DNA of 24,353 bases from Lachnospiraceae bacterium UBA7202 (GCA_002490705.1 DKUO01000016.1:1-24353), one strand, 5' to 3'. Positions 1 through 7,627 are shown, counted from the stretch's first letter. The notes: a model not told the origin generated them from the sequence alone. A program made the numbers and translations.

Positions 1-41
1 TTATCGCCATTAGGTGGACGTCCCATTTTCTTTTGCGCCAC
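1..41 (-). CDS. Start of a minus-strand gene, cut by the window edge; possible small DNA-binding protein
   Basis: The reverse strand has a GTG start at 41-39 preceded by the Shine-Dalgarno AGGTGA, and reads V-A-Q-K-K-M-G-R-P-P-N-G-D before leaving the window. A basic start ending in GRPP followed by polar residues is common in small ribbon-helix-helix proteins of Firmicutes, but thirteen residues cannot prove that. The promoter lies between paired palindromes (see 53-97), which would suit an autoregulated DNA-binding protein. The start signal is clear; the family is inference. Confidence 0.45.
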   Translation of the reverse strand, partial: MAQKKMGRPPNGD

Positions 42-52
42 TTTATCACCTC

Positions 53-97
53 ACTTTCATGCGCATATATATCATACACTAACATGCGCATGAAAGT
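53..97. promoter_or_regulatory. 14-bp perfect inverted repeat, probable operator
   Basis: Arms 53-66 and 84-97 are exact reverse complements with a 17-bp spacer. Each arm also contains the self-complementary octamer ATGCGCAT, so the element can be seen as two palindromic sites whose centres are about 27-28 bp apart. One site lies in the -35/-10 spacer of the minus-strand promoter and the other just downstream of its -10. This is typical placement for a repressor operator. The binding protein is unknown; the adjacent edge gene is the natural candidate. Confidence 0.6.
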
Positions 98-100
98 CAA
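71..100 (-). promoter_or_regulatory. Sigma-A promoter of the minus-strand edge gene
   Basis: On the minus strand TTGACT (100-95) is followed after 18 bp by TATGAT (76-71), both close to consensus. The GTG start lies about 30 nt downstream of the -10. The two halves of a perfect inverted repeat frame the -10, so a bound protein would block RNA polymerase. Confidence 0.6.
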
Positions 101-218
101 CAGAAAAGGAAATAATTAAAATTTTTCCCTGTAATTTTCCTTTGCTCCACACTCAATTTTGCTGTGGTTATTTCTCTGCTTAGGGTTTTATTCGACTATT
201 TTATTTCCCGATCCGATG

Positions 219-227
219 TGGTATGAT
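219..227 (+). promoter_or_regulatory. Extended -10 promoter of map
   Basis: TGG-TATGAT (TG at 219-220, hexamer 222-227) is an extended -10 element 32 nt before the map start codon. No good -35 is seen 16-18 bp upstream, as is usual when the TGn extension is present. The upstream stretch 101-218 is AT-rich and holds no gene I can support. Confidence 0.45.
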
Positions 228-259
228 AGGTAAGGTTAAGGAATGGAGATGACACGATC

Positions 260-1132
260 ATGAAAAAGCTAGGGAGAAACGACGCCTGTTGGTGTGGCAG
301 CGGGAAAAAATATAAAGTCTGCCACATGGAGATGGATGAGAAAATTGAAGGATATGCGTTGCAGGGACATATTGTCCCGAGTCACGATATTCTTAAGACG
401 CCCGAACAGCTACAGGGAATCAGGGAGAGCAGTAAGCTGAATATCGCGATTCTGGATGAGATTGAGAAACAGATTCATATTGGTATGAGCACGGAGGAGA
501 TTGACCGTCTTGTCAGCGATATGACAAAGGAGATGGGCGGGATTGCGGCGCCGCTTCATTATGAGGGATTTCCGAAGAGTGTCTGCACTTCCATCAACGA
601 GGTGGTATGTCACGGCATTCCCGATGAGAACCGGCTGCTCAAAGACGGCGATATCGTCAATGTGGATGTATCTACAATCTATAAAGGATATTTTTCGGAT
701 TCCTCGCGTATGTTTATGCTGGGCAATGTGCCGGAGGAGACGCGTAAGCTGGTGCAGGTGGCAAGAGAATGTATCGACGTGGGGCTGGCGCAGGTAAAGC
801 CGTGGAATTTTCTGGGTGACATGGCGCAGGCCATTAACGATTACGCGAAGAAGAACGGCTATTCCATTGTGCGGGAGATCGGCGGGCACGGCATCGGTCT
901 GGAATTTCACGAGGAGCCTTTTGTCAGCTATGTGACGCCGAAAGGGACAGAAATGCTGATGGTACCGGGGATGGTGTTTACTATTGAACCCATGGTCAAT
1001 ATGGGAAAAGCGGATATCTATATTGATGATGAGGACGGCTGGACGGTCTACACCGAGGACGGGAAGCCTTCCGCACAGTGGGAGGTAACGCTGGCGGTGA
1101 CGGAGGATGGATACGAGATTTTGACATACTAA
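260..1132 (+). CDS. map: Type I methionine aminopeptidase with N-terminal SEC-C zinc knuckle
   Basis: This cytosolic metallopeptidase removes the initiator methionine from new proteins. The 290-residue product has a SEC-C motif at residues 10-22 (C10, C12, C21, H22), then an M24 pita-bread fold. The expected ligands are all visible: H118 in the CHGIP segment, D136 and D147 (NVDVS, FSDSSRMF), H210 (GGHGIG), E243 (TIEPM) and E275 (QWEVT). SEC-C-bearing MetAPs are a known variant in clostridia and other bacteria; the knuckle is thought to aid ribosome or protein binding. The ATG follows a GGAG 11 nt upstream. A terminator at 1178-1220 makes it a single-gene unit. Family and catalytic competence are clear. 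Confidence 0.95.
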   Translation: MKKLGRNDACWCGSGKKYKVCHMEMDEKIEGYALQGHIVPSHDILKTPEQLQGIRESSKLNIAILDEIEKQIHIGMSTEEIDRLVSDMTKEMGGIAAPLHYEGFPKSVCTSINEVVCHGIPDENRLLKDGDIVNVDVSTIYKGYFSDSSRMFMLGNVPEETRKLVQVARECIDVGLAQVKPWNFLGDMAQAINDYAKKNGYSIVREIGGHGIGLEFHEEPFVSYVTPKGTEMLMVPGMVFTIEPMVNMGKADIYIDDEDGWTVYTEDGKPSAQWEVTLAVTEDGYEILTY

Positions 1133-1177
1133 AATTTTGGAGAAAAGCATATAACGGAATTTCGTTTGGCACAAGAA

Positions 1178-1220
1178 AAGCCAGAGCGCATCGGGAAAAA
1201 GAGCGTTCTGGTTTCTTTTT
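1178..1220 (+). terminator. Rho-independent terminator of map
   Basis: A 12-bp stem (1178-1189 with 1203-1214, including two G-U pairs) with a 13-nt loop is followed by CTTTTT. It lies 45 nt after the map stop codon. Confidence 0.8.
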
Positions 1221-1235
1221 GTTATGGAAAGCTTG

Positions 1236-1255
1236 TGCAATATTCCGATATTGCA
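1236..1255. promoter_or_regulatory. 8-bp inverted repeat overlapping a -35 element
   Basis: TGCAATAT (1236-1243) and ATATTGCA (1248-1255) are perfect reverse complements around TCCG. The right arm covers the -35 hexamer TTGCAA (1251-1256) of the candidate promoter for the exported-protein cluster. It has no T run and follows a complete terminator, so an operator is likelier than an RNA element. The regulator is unknown. Confidence 0.5.
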
Positions 1256-1279
1256 AATGGAAACGTGATTTGGTATCGT
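1251..1279 (+). promoter_or_regulatory. Candidate promoter of the three-gene exported-protein cluster
   Basis: TTGCAA (1251-1256), 17 bp, then TATCGT (1274-1279) with an upstream TGG extension. Both hexamers match consensus at four of six positions. A rival -10, TATACT, lies at 1310-1315 but has no -35. The leader then carries a hairpin (CCGCACA 1321-1327 with TGTGCGG 1333-1339) without a T tail, so it is not a terminator. Confidence 0.4.
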
Positions 1280-1409
1280 GAGGATACAATCTTTGGAGAC
1301 ACATTAAAGTATACTTTATTCCGCACATTCTCTGTGCGGGTCTACGGCAGATCGCCGCTGGATTCCAAATGTTGAAATGAAAAAGAAAAAGAGAAAAAAG
1401 GAGGTTTTT

Positions 1410-2345
1410 ATGCGAGAATTTATGACAAGACTGTCAGATTATATTAACGAGTGGAGAGAAGACCCTGAGAGAAAGGAAAACCAGCTTTCCGTGGTGGTGA
1501 TCGGCGCCGTGGCCGTGGTAATTATTGTGCTGCTGCTTCTGCTTTTGTGGTGGGGATACAGCGCGCAGGAAAAAAAGAAAGAGGAATCGGCAAGGAGGGC
1601 AGCCGAACTACAGGCTGCGCAGGATTTGCAGCCGGAGCAGGAAGGGCAGGATACGCAGGAGGCTGGACTTGTGGCGGTTACCCATGAAGAAAAGATGGAG
1701 GAGTATATGTCCATGGATTCCGGGGAGGAGCTTCGGCAGGAATACCTTACGAACACCAATGCATTGGCGGAGAAAATCAAGGAACTGCAATCCACGATGG
1801 AGCAGGCGCAGAGAGAAATTGCGTCGATCGTCAAGGAATATCAGGGCGGGGATGCAAAGGTGACGGAAAAGCTTGCCGTGTTGGAGAAAGAGACGGAAAC
1901 TGTGGTGAAAAGCATAAGCGGGCTTGAGACAAAAATGGAAAAGCTGTCCGAGGTAATACGCACATTGGACGGAGAAAAGATTCCGATGATACAGGAGCAG
2001 ATCGGAGGGCTCAGGAACGAAATAGAACAGACACGTACGGATATGGCGGGCATCCGGGAAAAAATAAAAGCGCTGGAAAGAGAGGATAAGGAGCTTTGGA
2101 AGCGGCTGTCTGAGGTGGAAAAAGATTTGGAGAAGGCGCTGGGAGAAAACATGAAAGAGATCGACAAGCGCGTGGACCGTCTCGGCGATGATATTGATGA
2201 TTTGGAGAGAAAATTTCAGGCCGCATTGGAAAAGATGAATGAGAGCCTGAATGAAAGAATGAATACGATGGCCTCGGAAGCGCTTGCCTATCGCTATGAG
2301 GAGGAGACGAATACGCTTTATCTGATGCCGAACCGGGAGAACTGA
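1410..2345 (+). CDS. Membrane-anchored coiled-coil protein, function unknown
   Basis: I do not recognise a named family. The ATG at 1410 is preceded by AAGGAGG with a 5-nt gap; an in-frame ATG at 1377 lacks such a site and would add an 11-residue Lys-rich tail. The 311-residue product has a short charged N-terminus, one strongly hydrophobic segment (about residues 27-49, Val/Ile/Leu then WWGY), and a Gln/Glu linker. A long heptad-rich coiled coil follows, about residues 100-285. The topology is that of a signal anchor with the coiled coil outside the cell. The last 20 residues leave the heptad pattern and read as a short beta-hairpin (AYRYEEETNTLYLMPN). It is first of three genes; the next starts 21 nt after its stop codon. 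I infer a stalk-like surface component. Confidence 0.75.
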   Translation: MREFMTRLSDYINEWREDPERKENQLSVVVIGAVAVVIIVLLLLLLWWGYSAQEKKKEESARRAAELQAAQDLQPEQEGQDTQEAGLVAVTHEEKMEEYMSMDSGEELRQEYLTNTNALAEKIKELQSTMEQAQREIASIVKEYQGGDAKVTEKLAVLEKETETVVKSISGLETKMEKLSEVIRTLDGEKIPMIQEQIGGLRNEIEQTRTDMAGIREKIKALEREDKELWKRLSEVEKDLEKALGENMKEIDKRVDRLGDDIDDLERKFQAALEKMNESLNERMNTMASEALAYRYEEETNTLYLMPNREN

Positions 2346-2366
2346 GAGGGGTAAGGAGGAAAAACA

Positions 2367-3275
2367 GTGAAAAGACGGATTGGAATTTTAGCGGCTGCTT
2401 TGTGCGCCGGATTATGGATGACAGTGTTGGCTCCGGAGGGGAATTCGGTGGTACAAGCAAAAGAAGAAAGTACAAGAAATGCGGGGCCATTACAGATGCG
2501 GGAGCCTGCCTCCCGGGGAAATCTGGTCTATCGGGACGGTGGAAAGGAGGCCGTCATATATGCGGCGGATTTTTCCTTTCTGTATGGGAAATTGTCTGAC
2601 GTTTCAGGGAAGGCATTTGATCCGGCGGAATATACACATATGCACCGGTGGGAATATCAAAATAGAGATGATCGAGTTCATACAAAATATTGCGTTCTCT
2701 GCGGAGATACATTGACAGATGTGCATAAGGCGGAGAGCGAAGAGGACTGTGTGATATCTGTCGGGGGAGAGGAATATCCGGGCAGGCGTTTTCGATGTGC
2801 CTGCGGGTATCAGTGGGAGAAGGAAAAGGCGCATGTGCTGACCTTTGATATGGTGGATGAAACATGCCACCGAAGCAGATGTCTTTTGGACGGCACAGAG
2901 TATTGTCAGGGGTACGAGCCTGTCGAGGAGGAGCATTACGCTTTTTCTATTACGTCAGACTCATCCGGGACACATCATATCAAAACCTGTATTGACTGCG
3001 GCTATCAGACGGAAGAGGAGACAACAACCGAGCCGTCAGCGGACGAGATATCCGATGAGGAAACGACGATGCCTGAACCGCCGGAGGCAGAGATGTCCGA
3101 TGAGGAAATAGAAGAGTCAGAGCCGGAAAAGCTGCTGGTATTGGAGGAGAATGGTCCTGATATGGCCGGGCCGTATGAGGTATCCGTCTCTGGAAACGAC
3201 TGCGCCGGTGAGGAGGAGCAGAACGGGATAGAAGGAAAAGGGGAAGAGACTGCGGATGAAGGAGGAGAAAAATGA
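2367..3275 (+). CDS. Secreted protein with His/Cys (zinc-ribbon-like) repeats and acidic tail, function unknown
   Basis: The GTG start at 2367 follows AAGGAGGA. The 302-residue product has a signal peptide (cleavage probably after VVQA, residue 31) and a YRDG...DF module at 51-77 shared with the next protein. A Cys/His region at about 93-211 follows. Three units there have the order His, 12-14 residues, His-x3-Cys-x2-(Cys or Asp)-Gly: H93/H105/C109/C112, H156/H168/C172/D175 and H190/H204/C208/C211. An extra CxC pair lies at 144-146. The rest, about 212-302, is an acidic Glu/Ser/Pro tail with no obvious cell-wall anchor. Its stop overlaps the next start by 4 bases (ATGA), so the two are translationally coupled. 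Metal binding is inferred from spacing; no function can be assigned. Confidence 0.75.
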   Translation: MKRRIGILAAALCAGLWMTVLAPEGNSVVQAKEESTRNAGPLQMREPASRGNLVYRDGGKEAVIYAADFSFLYGKLSDVSGKAFDPAEYTHMHRWEYQNRDDRVHTKYCVLCGDTLTDVHKAESEEDCVISVGGEEYPGRRFRCACGYQWEKEKAHVLTFDMVDETCHRSRCLLDGTEYCQGYEPVEEEHYAFSITSDSSGTHHIKTCIDCGYQTEEETTTEPSADEISDEETTMPEPPEAEMSDEEIEESEPEKLLVLEENGPDMAGPYEVSVSGNDCAGEEEQNGIEGKGEETADEGGEK

Positions 3276-4207
3276 CGAGGAAAAGATTCTTAACAATGAT
3301 GTTGGTTTTGACAGTGGCATTCGGGACTTGCGGGGCAGCCTTGGCGGCGGAAGAGCAAGGCACTGCTGAGAAAGAGGGGTTAAAATCCTACGGAAAAATT
3401 ACCTATCAGGACGGAAAAGATCAGGTGGTTATTGATTCACAGGATTTTTATAAGCTGGAGGAGCGGATCAATCTGTTTAAACAGGGGGTGACGAATCAGC
3501 TCAATGAAATGAATACTTATTTTACGACGGGAGAGGGCGTGTCTGTTCAGACGGATGCGGATATCCGCGTTGCGCACACAGCGCCTTCCGGCGAGTGCGC
3601 CGTCGATCCGGTCAGCCTCGATTTCGGTACAATTTTGGAAGGCATTGCGGCCAGCCAGTCCGTGCCGTCTGACGTGACGGCGTACGGTTATCCGGCAGGT
3701 ACGGCGCTTTATAAGAACGCCGATGGAGCTCTGACGAGCGACAGCCCCCAAAAAGGGGCGGAGCAGATCAGCGTGACGGCGGCCTCTGCAAAAAACCTGT
3801 CTGCCGGCACGGCGGCGTGGGTTGACGGGAAACTCATTTTGGGGACGGGTGAGGATAATAAATCCTATTATGAAAACAATAAAGAATTAAAAACGAGCAG
3901 AGGCACTTTCACTGTTTACGGACATGGAAGCACAGCAACCGTAACCCTCGGGCAAAGGCCGAGAACGGTAGTCTTATACGGCTGCCGTACGGGACATGGC
4001 GGGTGGACGCTCGCGCAGTTTCAGATATACGATAGTGTGAACAATTTGCAATACAGATATATGATGAAAAGTATAGAGGGGAGCGAATATGGGTATGCAA
4101 GCGACATAAAGATTACGGATAATGGATTTACGTACACTCAGAATCTCGGCGCTTCGGACGATACTATACTCTCGTCAGCCGAATTAAATTATTATGTTAT
4201 TTATTAA
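3272..4207 (+). CDS. Secreted protein with tail-fibre-like C-terminal domain, function unknown
   Basis: The 311-residue product starts at the ATGA overlap with the previous gene and has a signal peptide ending about residue 26 (ALA|AEE). Residues 41-67 carry the YQDG...VVID..DF module that matches its neighbour without gaps, then a helical stretch to a TYF motif near residue 84. The middle contains the segment LSAGTAAWVDGKLILGTG. The last 110 or so residues look all-beta, with TVVLYG, FQIYDS and KITDNGFTYT segments, which recall C-terminal beta domains of phage tail and receptor-binding proteins. That resemblance is from memory and unproved. No phage genes are nearby and there is no LPXTG or transmembrane anchor. 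A link to the coiled-coil protein encoded two genes upstream is inferred from the operon. Confidence 0.75.
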   Translation: MTRKRFLTMMLVLTVAFGTCGAALAAEEQGTAEKEGLKSYGKITYQDGKDQVVIDSQDFYKLEERINLFKQGVTNQLNEMNTYFTTGEGVSVQTDADIRVAHTAPSGECAVDPVSLDFGTILEGIAASQSVPSDVTAYGYPAGTALYKNADGALTSDSPQKGAEQISVTAASAKNLSAGTAAWVDGKLILGTGEDNKSYYENNKELKTSRGTFTVYGHGSTATVTLGQRPRTVVLYGCRTGHGGWTLAQFQIYDSVNNLQYRYMMKSIEGSEYGYASDIKITDNGFTYTQNLGASDDTILSSAELNYYVIY

Positions 4208-4213
4208 AATGGG

Positions 4214-4226
4214 CGGTAAATTACCG
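4214..4226. repeat. Short palindrome upstream of the metG promoter
   Basis: CGGTAA-A-TTACCG is a perfect 6-bp inverted repeat ending 4 bp before the -35 at 4231. It could be a small operator or a weak hairpin ending the preceding operon; there is no T run, so a terminator is unlikely. Confidence 0.3.
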
Positions 4227-4230
4227 GGAA

Positions 4231-4259
4231 TTGACAATCGCGCACCTTTAGGATAGACT
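4231..4259 (+). promoter_or_regulatory. Sigma-A promoter of the metG operon
   Basis: A perfect TTGACA (4231-4236), a 17-bp spacer and TAGACT (4254-4259) lie 35 nt before the metG ATG. The leader is too short for a T-box riboswitch, and none is seen. Confidence 0.75.
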
Positions 4260-4294
4260 GGAAAATTAGAAGGAAAGTGGAAAGGAAGCGTGTC

Positions 4295-6310
4295 ATGAAT
4301 AAAGGAAAATATTATATTACAACGGCGATTGCCTATACTTCCGGTGTTCCGCATATCGGGAACAGCTACGAAATTGTGCTTGCGGACAGCATTGCCCGTT
4401 TTAAGAGAAAGGACGGCTATGATGTATACTTTCAGACGGGCACGGACGAGCATGGACAGAAGATTGAGCTGAAAGCGCAGGAAACGGGCGTTACGCCGAA
4501 GGCCTATGTGGATCGTGTGGCGGGAGAAATCCGCAGAATCTGTGATGCGTTAAACACCTCTTATGATAAATTCATCCGTACCACGGACGATTACCATGAA
4601 AAACAGGTGCAGAAGATATTTAAGAAACTGCACGATCAGGGAGACATTTATAAGGGATACTATGAGGGGATGTACTGTACTCCCTGCGAGTCCTTCTGGA
4701 CGGAATCCCAGCTTGTGGACGGTAAGTGCCCGGACTGCGGCAGGGAGGTGAAGCCTGCAAAAGAAGAGGCATATTTCTTTAAGATGAGCAAGTATGCGGA
4801 CAAGCTGATTGCGCATATCAATGCCCACCCGGAATTTATCCAGCCCGTCTCCCGTAAAAACGAGATGATGAATAATTTCCTCCTGCCGGGCTTACAGGAT
4901 TTGTGTGTGTCGAGAACCTCATATAAATGGGGTATTCCCGTGGATTTTGATGATAAGCATGTGATCTATGTGTGGATGGATGCGCTGACGAACTATATTA
5001 CAGGCATCGGGTATGACGCTGACGGAAAAAGCAGCGAACAGTATCAGAAGTTCTGGCCTGCCGATTTGCATCTGATCGGTAAGGATATTATTCGTTTCCA
5101 CACGATTTACTGGCCGATTTTCCTGATGGCGATGGGTGAGCCCTTGCCCAAGCAGGTGTTTGGGCATCCCTGGCTTTTGCAAGGGGATGGCAAGATGAGT
5201 AAGTCCAAGGGAAATGTGATTTATGCCGATGATTTGATTGATTTCTTCGGTGTGGATGCCGTGCGCTATTTTGTGTTGCATGAGATGCCTTTTGAGAACG
5301 ACGGTGTGATTACCTGGGATCTTATGGTGGAACGTATGAACTCCGACTTGGCAAACACGCTGGGGAATCTGGTCAACAGAACCATTTCCATGAGCAACAA
5401 ATATTTTGGCGGCAGGGTGGAGAATAAAAAAGTCGGTGTAGATGCCGGCGCGGAGGATGTGGACGCTGACTTGCTGCGGGTTCTCACAGATACTTATAGC
5501 AGAGTGTCTCGCAAAATGGACGAACTGCGGGTGGCGGATGCGATCACGGAAATTTTTACACTCTTTAAACGCAGCAATAAATATATCGATGAGACGATGC
5601 CGTGGGCGCTTGCCAAGGATGAGACAAAGCGTGACAGGCTGGCGACGGTGCTCTACAATTTATCTAATGCGATATTAGTGGGGGCCTCTCTTTTAGAGCC
5701 TTATATGCCGGAGACTGCGAAGCGGATTTCCGAGCAGATGAATGCACCTCTGGTTGATTTCGCGGTGTTGGAAAAGTGTGCAGAAGAACAGGACTGCGCT
5801 ACAGCGTCGACGCTGTATCCTTCCGGCACGCAGGTGACGCAGACGCCCGAAATTCTTTTTGCAAGGCAGGATCTTTCGGAAGTAATGGAGAAGGTGGAAG
5901 CGATGTTTGCCAGGAGAAGGGTGGAGGCGGACGCGGAAGCCGGGTCTGGTATGGACGAAAAATACGTGGAGCTTGCGCCTAAGGCGGAGATCTCTTACGA
6001 GGACTTTGAGAAATGCCAGTTTCAGGTAGGATTGGTGCTTTCGTGTGAGGAGGTGCCAAAGTCCAAAAAGCTCTTAAAGTTTAAGGTACAGGTAGGAGGC
6101 GGCACAAGGCAGATTCTTTCGGGGATCAAGCAGTATTATAAACCGGAGGAGCTTGTCGGGAAGCGGGTTATGGTGCTTGTCAATCTGAAGCCAAGGGAAA
6201 TTGCGGGACAGATGTCCGAGGGAATGATTTTGAGCGCGGCGGATGAAGACGGTAATCTTGCTGTGATGACGCCGGAACGGTTCGTGCCTGCGGGATCGGA
6301 GATTTGCTAA
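4295..6310 (+). CDS. metG: Methionyl-tRNA synthetase
   Basis: This enzyme charges tRNA-Met in the cytosol. I choose the ATG at 4295, which has GGAAG 6 nt upstream, over an in-frame GTG at 4277 that lacks a site; the product is 671 residues. Class I signatures are present: HIGN near residue 20 and KMSKS at about 300-304. A Cys-x2-Cys pair (CTPC, CPDC) around 128-147 forms the zinc knuckle in the connective peptide. An anticodon-binding helical domain follows. A C-terminal tRNA-binding (EMAP/Trbp111-like) domain covers about 570-671 and includes QVGLVLSCEEVPKSKKL. This is the usual long form of Firmicutes. It heads an operon with the hydrolase 12 nt downstream. Confidence 0.97.
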   Translation: MNKGKYYITTAIAYTSGVPHIGNSYEIVLADSIARFKRKDGYDVYFQTGTDEHGQKIELKAQETGVTPKAYVDRVAGEIRRICDALNTSYDKFIRTTDDYHEKQVQKIFKKLHDQGDIYKGYYEGMYCTPCESFWTESQLVDGKCPDCGREVKPAKEEAYFFKMSKYADKLIAHINAHPEFIQPVSRKNEMMNNFLLPGLQDLCVSRTSYKWGIPVDFDDKHVIYVWMDALTNYITGIGYDADGKSSEQYQKFWPADLHLIGKDIIRFHTIYWPIFLMAMGEPLPKQVFGHPWLLQGDGKMSKSKGNVIYADDLIDFFGVDAVRYFVLHEMPFENDGVITWDLMVERMNSDLANTLGNLVNRTISMSNKYFGGRVENKKVGVDAGAEDVDADLLRVLTDTYSRVSRKMDELRVADAITEIFTLFKRSNKYIDETMPWALAKDETKRDRLATVLYNLSNAILVGASLLEPYMPETAKRISEQMNAPLVDFAVLEKCAEEQDCATASTLYPSGTQVTQTPEILFARQDLSEVMEKVEAMFARRRVEADAEAGSGMDEKYVELAPKAEISYEDFEKCQFQVGLVLSCEEVPKSKKLLKFKVQVGGGTRQILSGIKQYYKPEELVGKRVMVLVNLKPREIAGQMSEGMILSAADEDGNLAVMTPERFVPAGSEIC

Positions 6311-6322
6311 AGGGAAGGCGCT

Positions 6323-7261
6323 ATGGTGGAAAAACAGGAATTTTATTTTGGCTCGCGGGACGGCGAGCACAAGCTTCATGCAATCAAATGGATTCCAGAA
6401 ACAGAGAAGCCTATCTGTATTTTGCAAATTGTGCACGGCATGTCGGAATATATCGACCGATACGATGCGTTTGCGCGGTTTATGGCCGGAAAGGGCATTC
6501 TTGTGGTGGGCGATGATCATCTGGGCCATGGGTTGTCCGTCAAAGAGGGAGAAATTCGGGGCTATTTTTGCAAAGAGGACGCGGCCACGGTGCTTGTGCG
6601 GGATGAACACCGGCTCAAAAAGATGATGCAGGAGCAGTATCCGGGTATCCCATATATCATTTTGGGTCACAGTATGGGATCGTTTATTCTGCGCAATTAT
6701 CTGACGCGCTATGGCAGCGGCATAGACGGCGCAGTGATTATGGGAACGGGAATGCAGCCCAGACGGCAGATAATTTTTGCGTGGACGCTTGCGACGGTTC
6801 TTGGTATTTTCGCAGGGCCGAAGCATGTATGTACGTGGCTGGATAAAATATTGTTCGGCGTTTGTGACAGAGGCCTTCAGGCGGGACCGGAGGATTCCGG
6901 AAGCTGGGTCAGTGTGAATCCGGAGAATGTAAAAGCCTACCGACAGGATCCGATGTGCCAGTTTGTGTTTACGGCAAACGGATTTCAGACGTTGATGAAA
7001 CTGATCTGGAATTTATATGATACAGAGAAATTAAAGCAGATGCCAAAGAACCTTCCTGTTATGTTTGCATCCGGACAGGAAGATCCGGTAGGAAATTATG
7101 GCAGGGCTGTGGAGAAGGTCTTCCGTTCTTTTGAAGAGCTTGGCATGGAGCAGGTGCAGTTAAAGCTTTATCCCGGCGACCGGCATGAAATACTGAATGA
7201 AGCCGACAGGGAAGATGTATACGGGGACATTTACCGTTTTATTTTGCAGAATGTCACCTGA
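6323..7261 (+). CDS. Serine alpha/beta-hydrolase, monoacylglycerol-lipase/lysophospholipase-like
   Basis: The 312-residue product resembles the PldB / serine aminopeptidase S33 family, whose members cleave acyl esters of lipids. The nucleophile elbow is GHSMGS with Ser117. The acid is probably D254 (GQEDPVG) and the base H288 (GDRHEIL). The oxyanion segment IVHGMSEYIDRYD is near residue 37 and GDDHLGHG near 63-70. No signal peptide is seen, so it is probably cytosolic or peripheral. The ATG follows AAGGGAAGG. It sits 12 nt after metG and 14 nt before the next small gene, so it is in the same transcript. The family is clear; the substrate is not. Confidence 0.85.
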   Translation: MVEKQEFYFGSRDGEHKLHAIKWIPETEKPICILQIVHGMSEYIDRYDAFARFMAGKGILVVGDDHLGHGLSVKEGEIRGYFCKEDAATVLVRDEHRLKKMMQEQYPGIPYIILGHSMGSFILRNYLTRYGSGIDGAVIMGTGMQPRRQIIFAWTLATVLGIFAGPKHVCTWLDKILFGVCDRGLQAGPEDSGSWVSVNPENVKAYRQDPMCQFVFTANGFQTLMKLIWNLYDTEKLKQMPKNLPVMFASGQEDPVGNYGRAVEKVFRSFEELGMEQVQLKLYPGDRHEILNEADREDVYGDIYRFILQNVT

Positions 7262-7275
7262 TTTGAGGAGAGAAT

Positions 7276-7611
7276 ATGAAGAAATTTTTGAGGCTCCTGT
7301 GTCTGGCGGCGATCTTGTGCGTGGGCTATCTGGCTCTCACACAGCCGCGCGATGGACAGGCTCCTGCGATCGAGAATATCGGGTCGGAAGCGGAAGAACT
7401 TGCGGGTCAGGTGAAAGGGATGTATGAGGAGTATGGCTCTGCGGCAGTGGAACAGGCTGACGAAGCCTTGGGAGATGCGGTGGAACAGGCTGATCAGGTG
7501 ATTGAAGAGGCAGTGGACAGCGCCGTGGAAGGCGCAAAAGAAGGATTTTTACAAAGCATTAAGGAGAGTGTGAGCAGTTTTTTTGACGGCTTATTTGCAG
7601 AGACAGATTAG
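7276..7611 (+). CDS. Small anchored helical protein, function unknown
   Basis: The 111-residue product begins at an ATG after GAGGAGAG. A hydrophobic N-terminus (residues 4-21) acts as a signal peptide or anchor; there is no lipobox. The rest is Ala/Glu-rich and helical, with the repeated core AVEQAD (twice, 14 residues apart) and an amphipathic C-terminal helix ending SSFFDGLF. No family is recognised. It is last in the metG-hydrolase operon, directly before a strong terminator. Confidence 0.65.
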   Translation: MKKFLRLLCLAAILCVGYLALTQPRDGQAPAIENIGSEAEELAGQVKGMYEEYGSAAVEQADEALGDAVEQADQVIEEAVDSAVEGAKEGFLQSIKESVSSFFDGLFAETD

Positions 7612-7627
7612 AGGTAAGAATGGATAT

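Noticed and set aside
410..1240. Long minus-strand open frame opposite map
   Set aside because: It has no ribosome site or recognisable protein, runs antisense to a well-supported enzyme gene, and is rich in His/Leu/Arg as expected for a shadow frame.
4208..4294. T-box riboswitch ahead of metG
   Set aside because: The leader from the promoter at 4231-4259 is only about 30 nt, too short for a T-box and lacking its motif.
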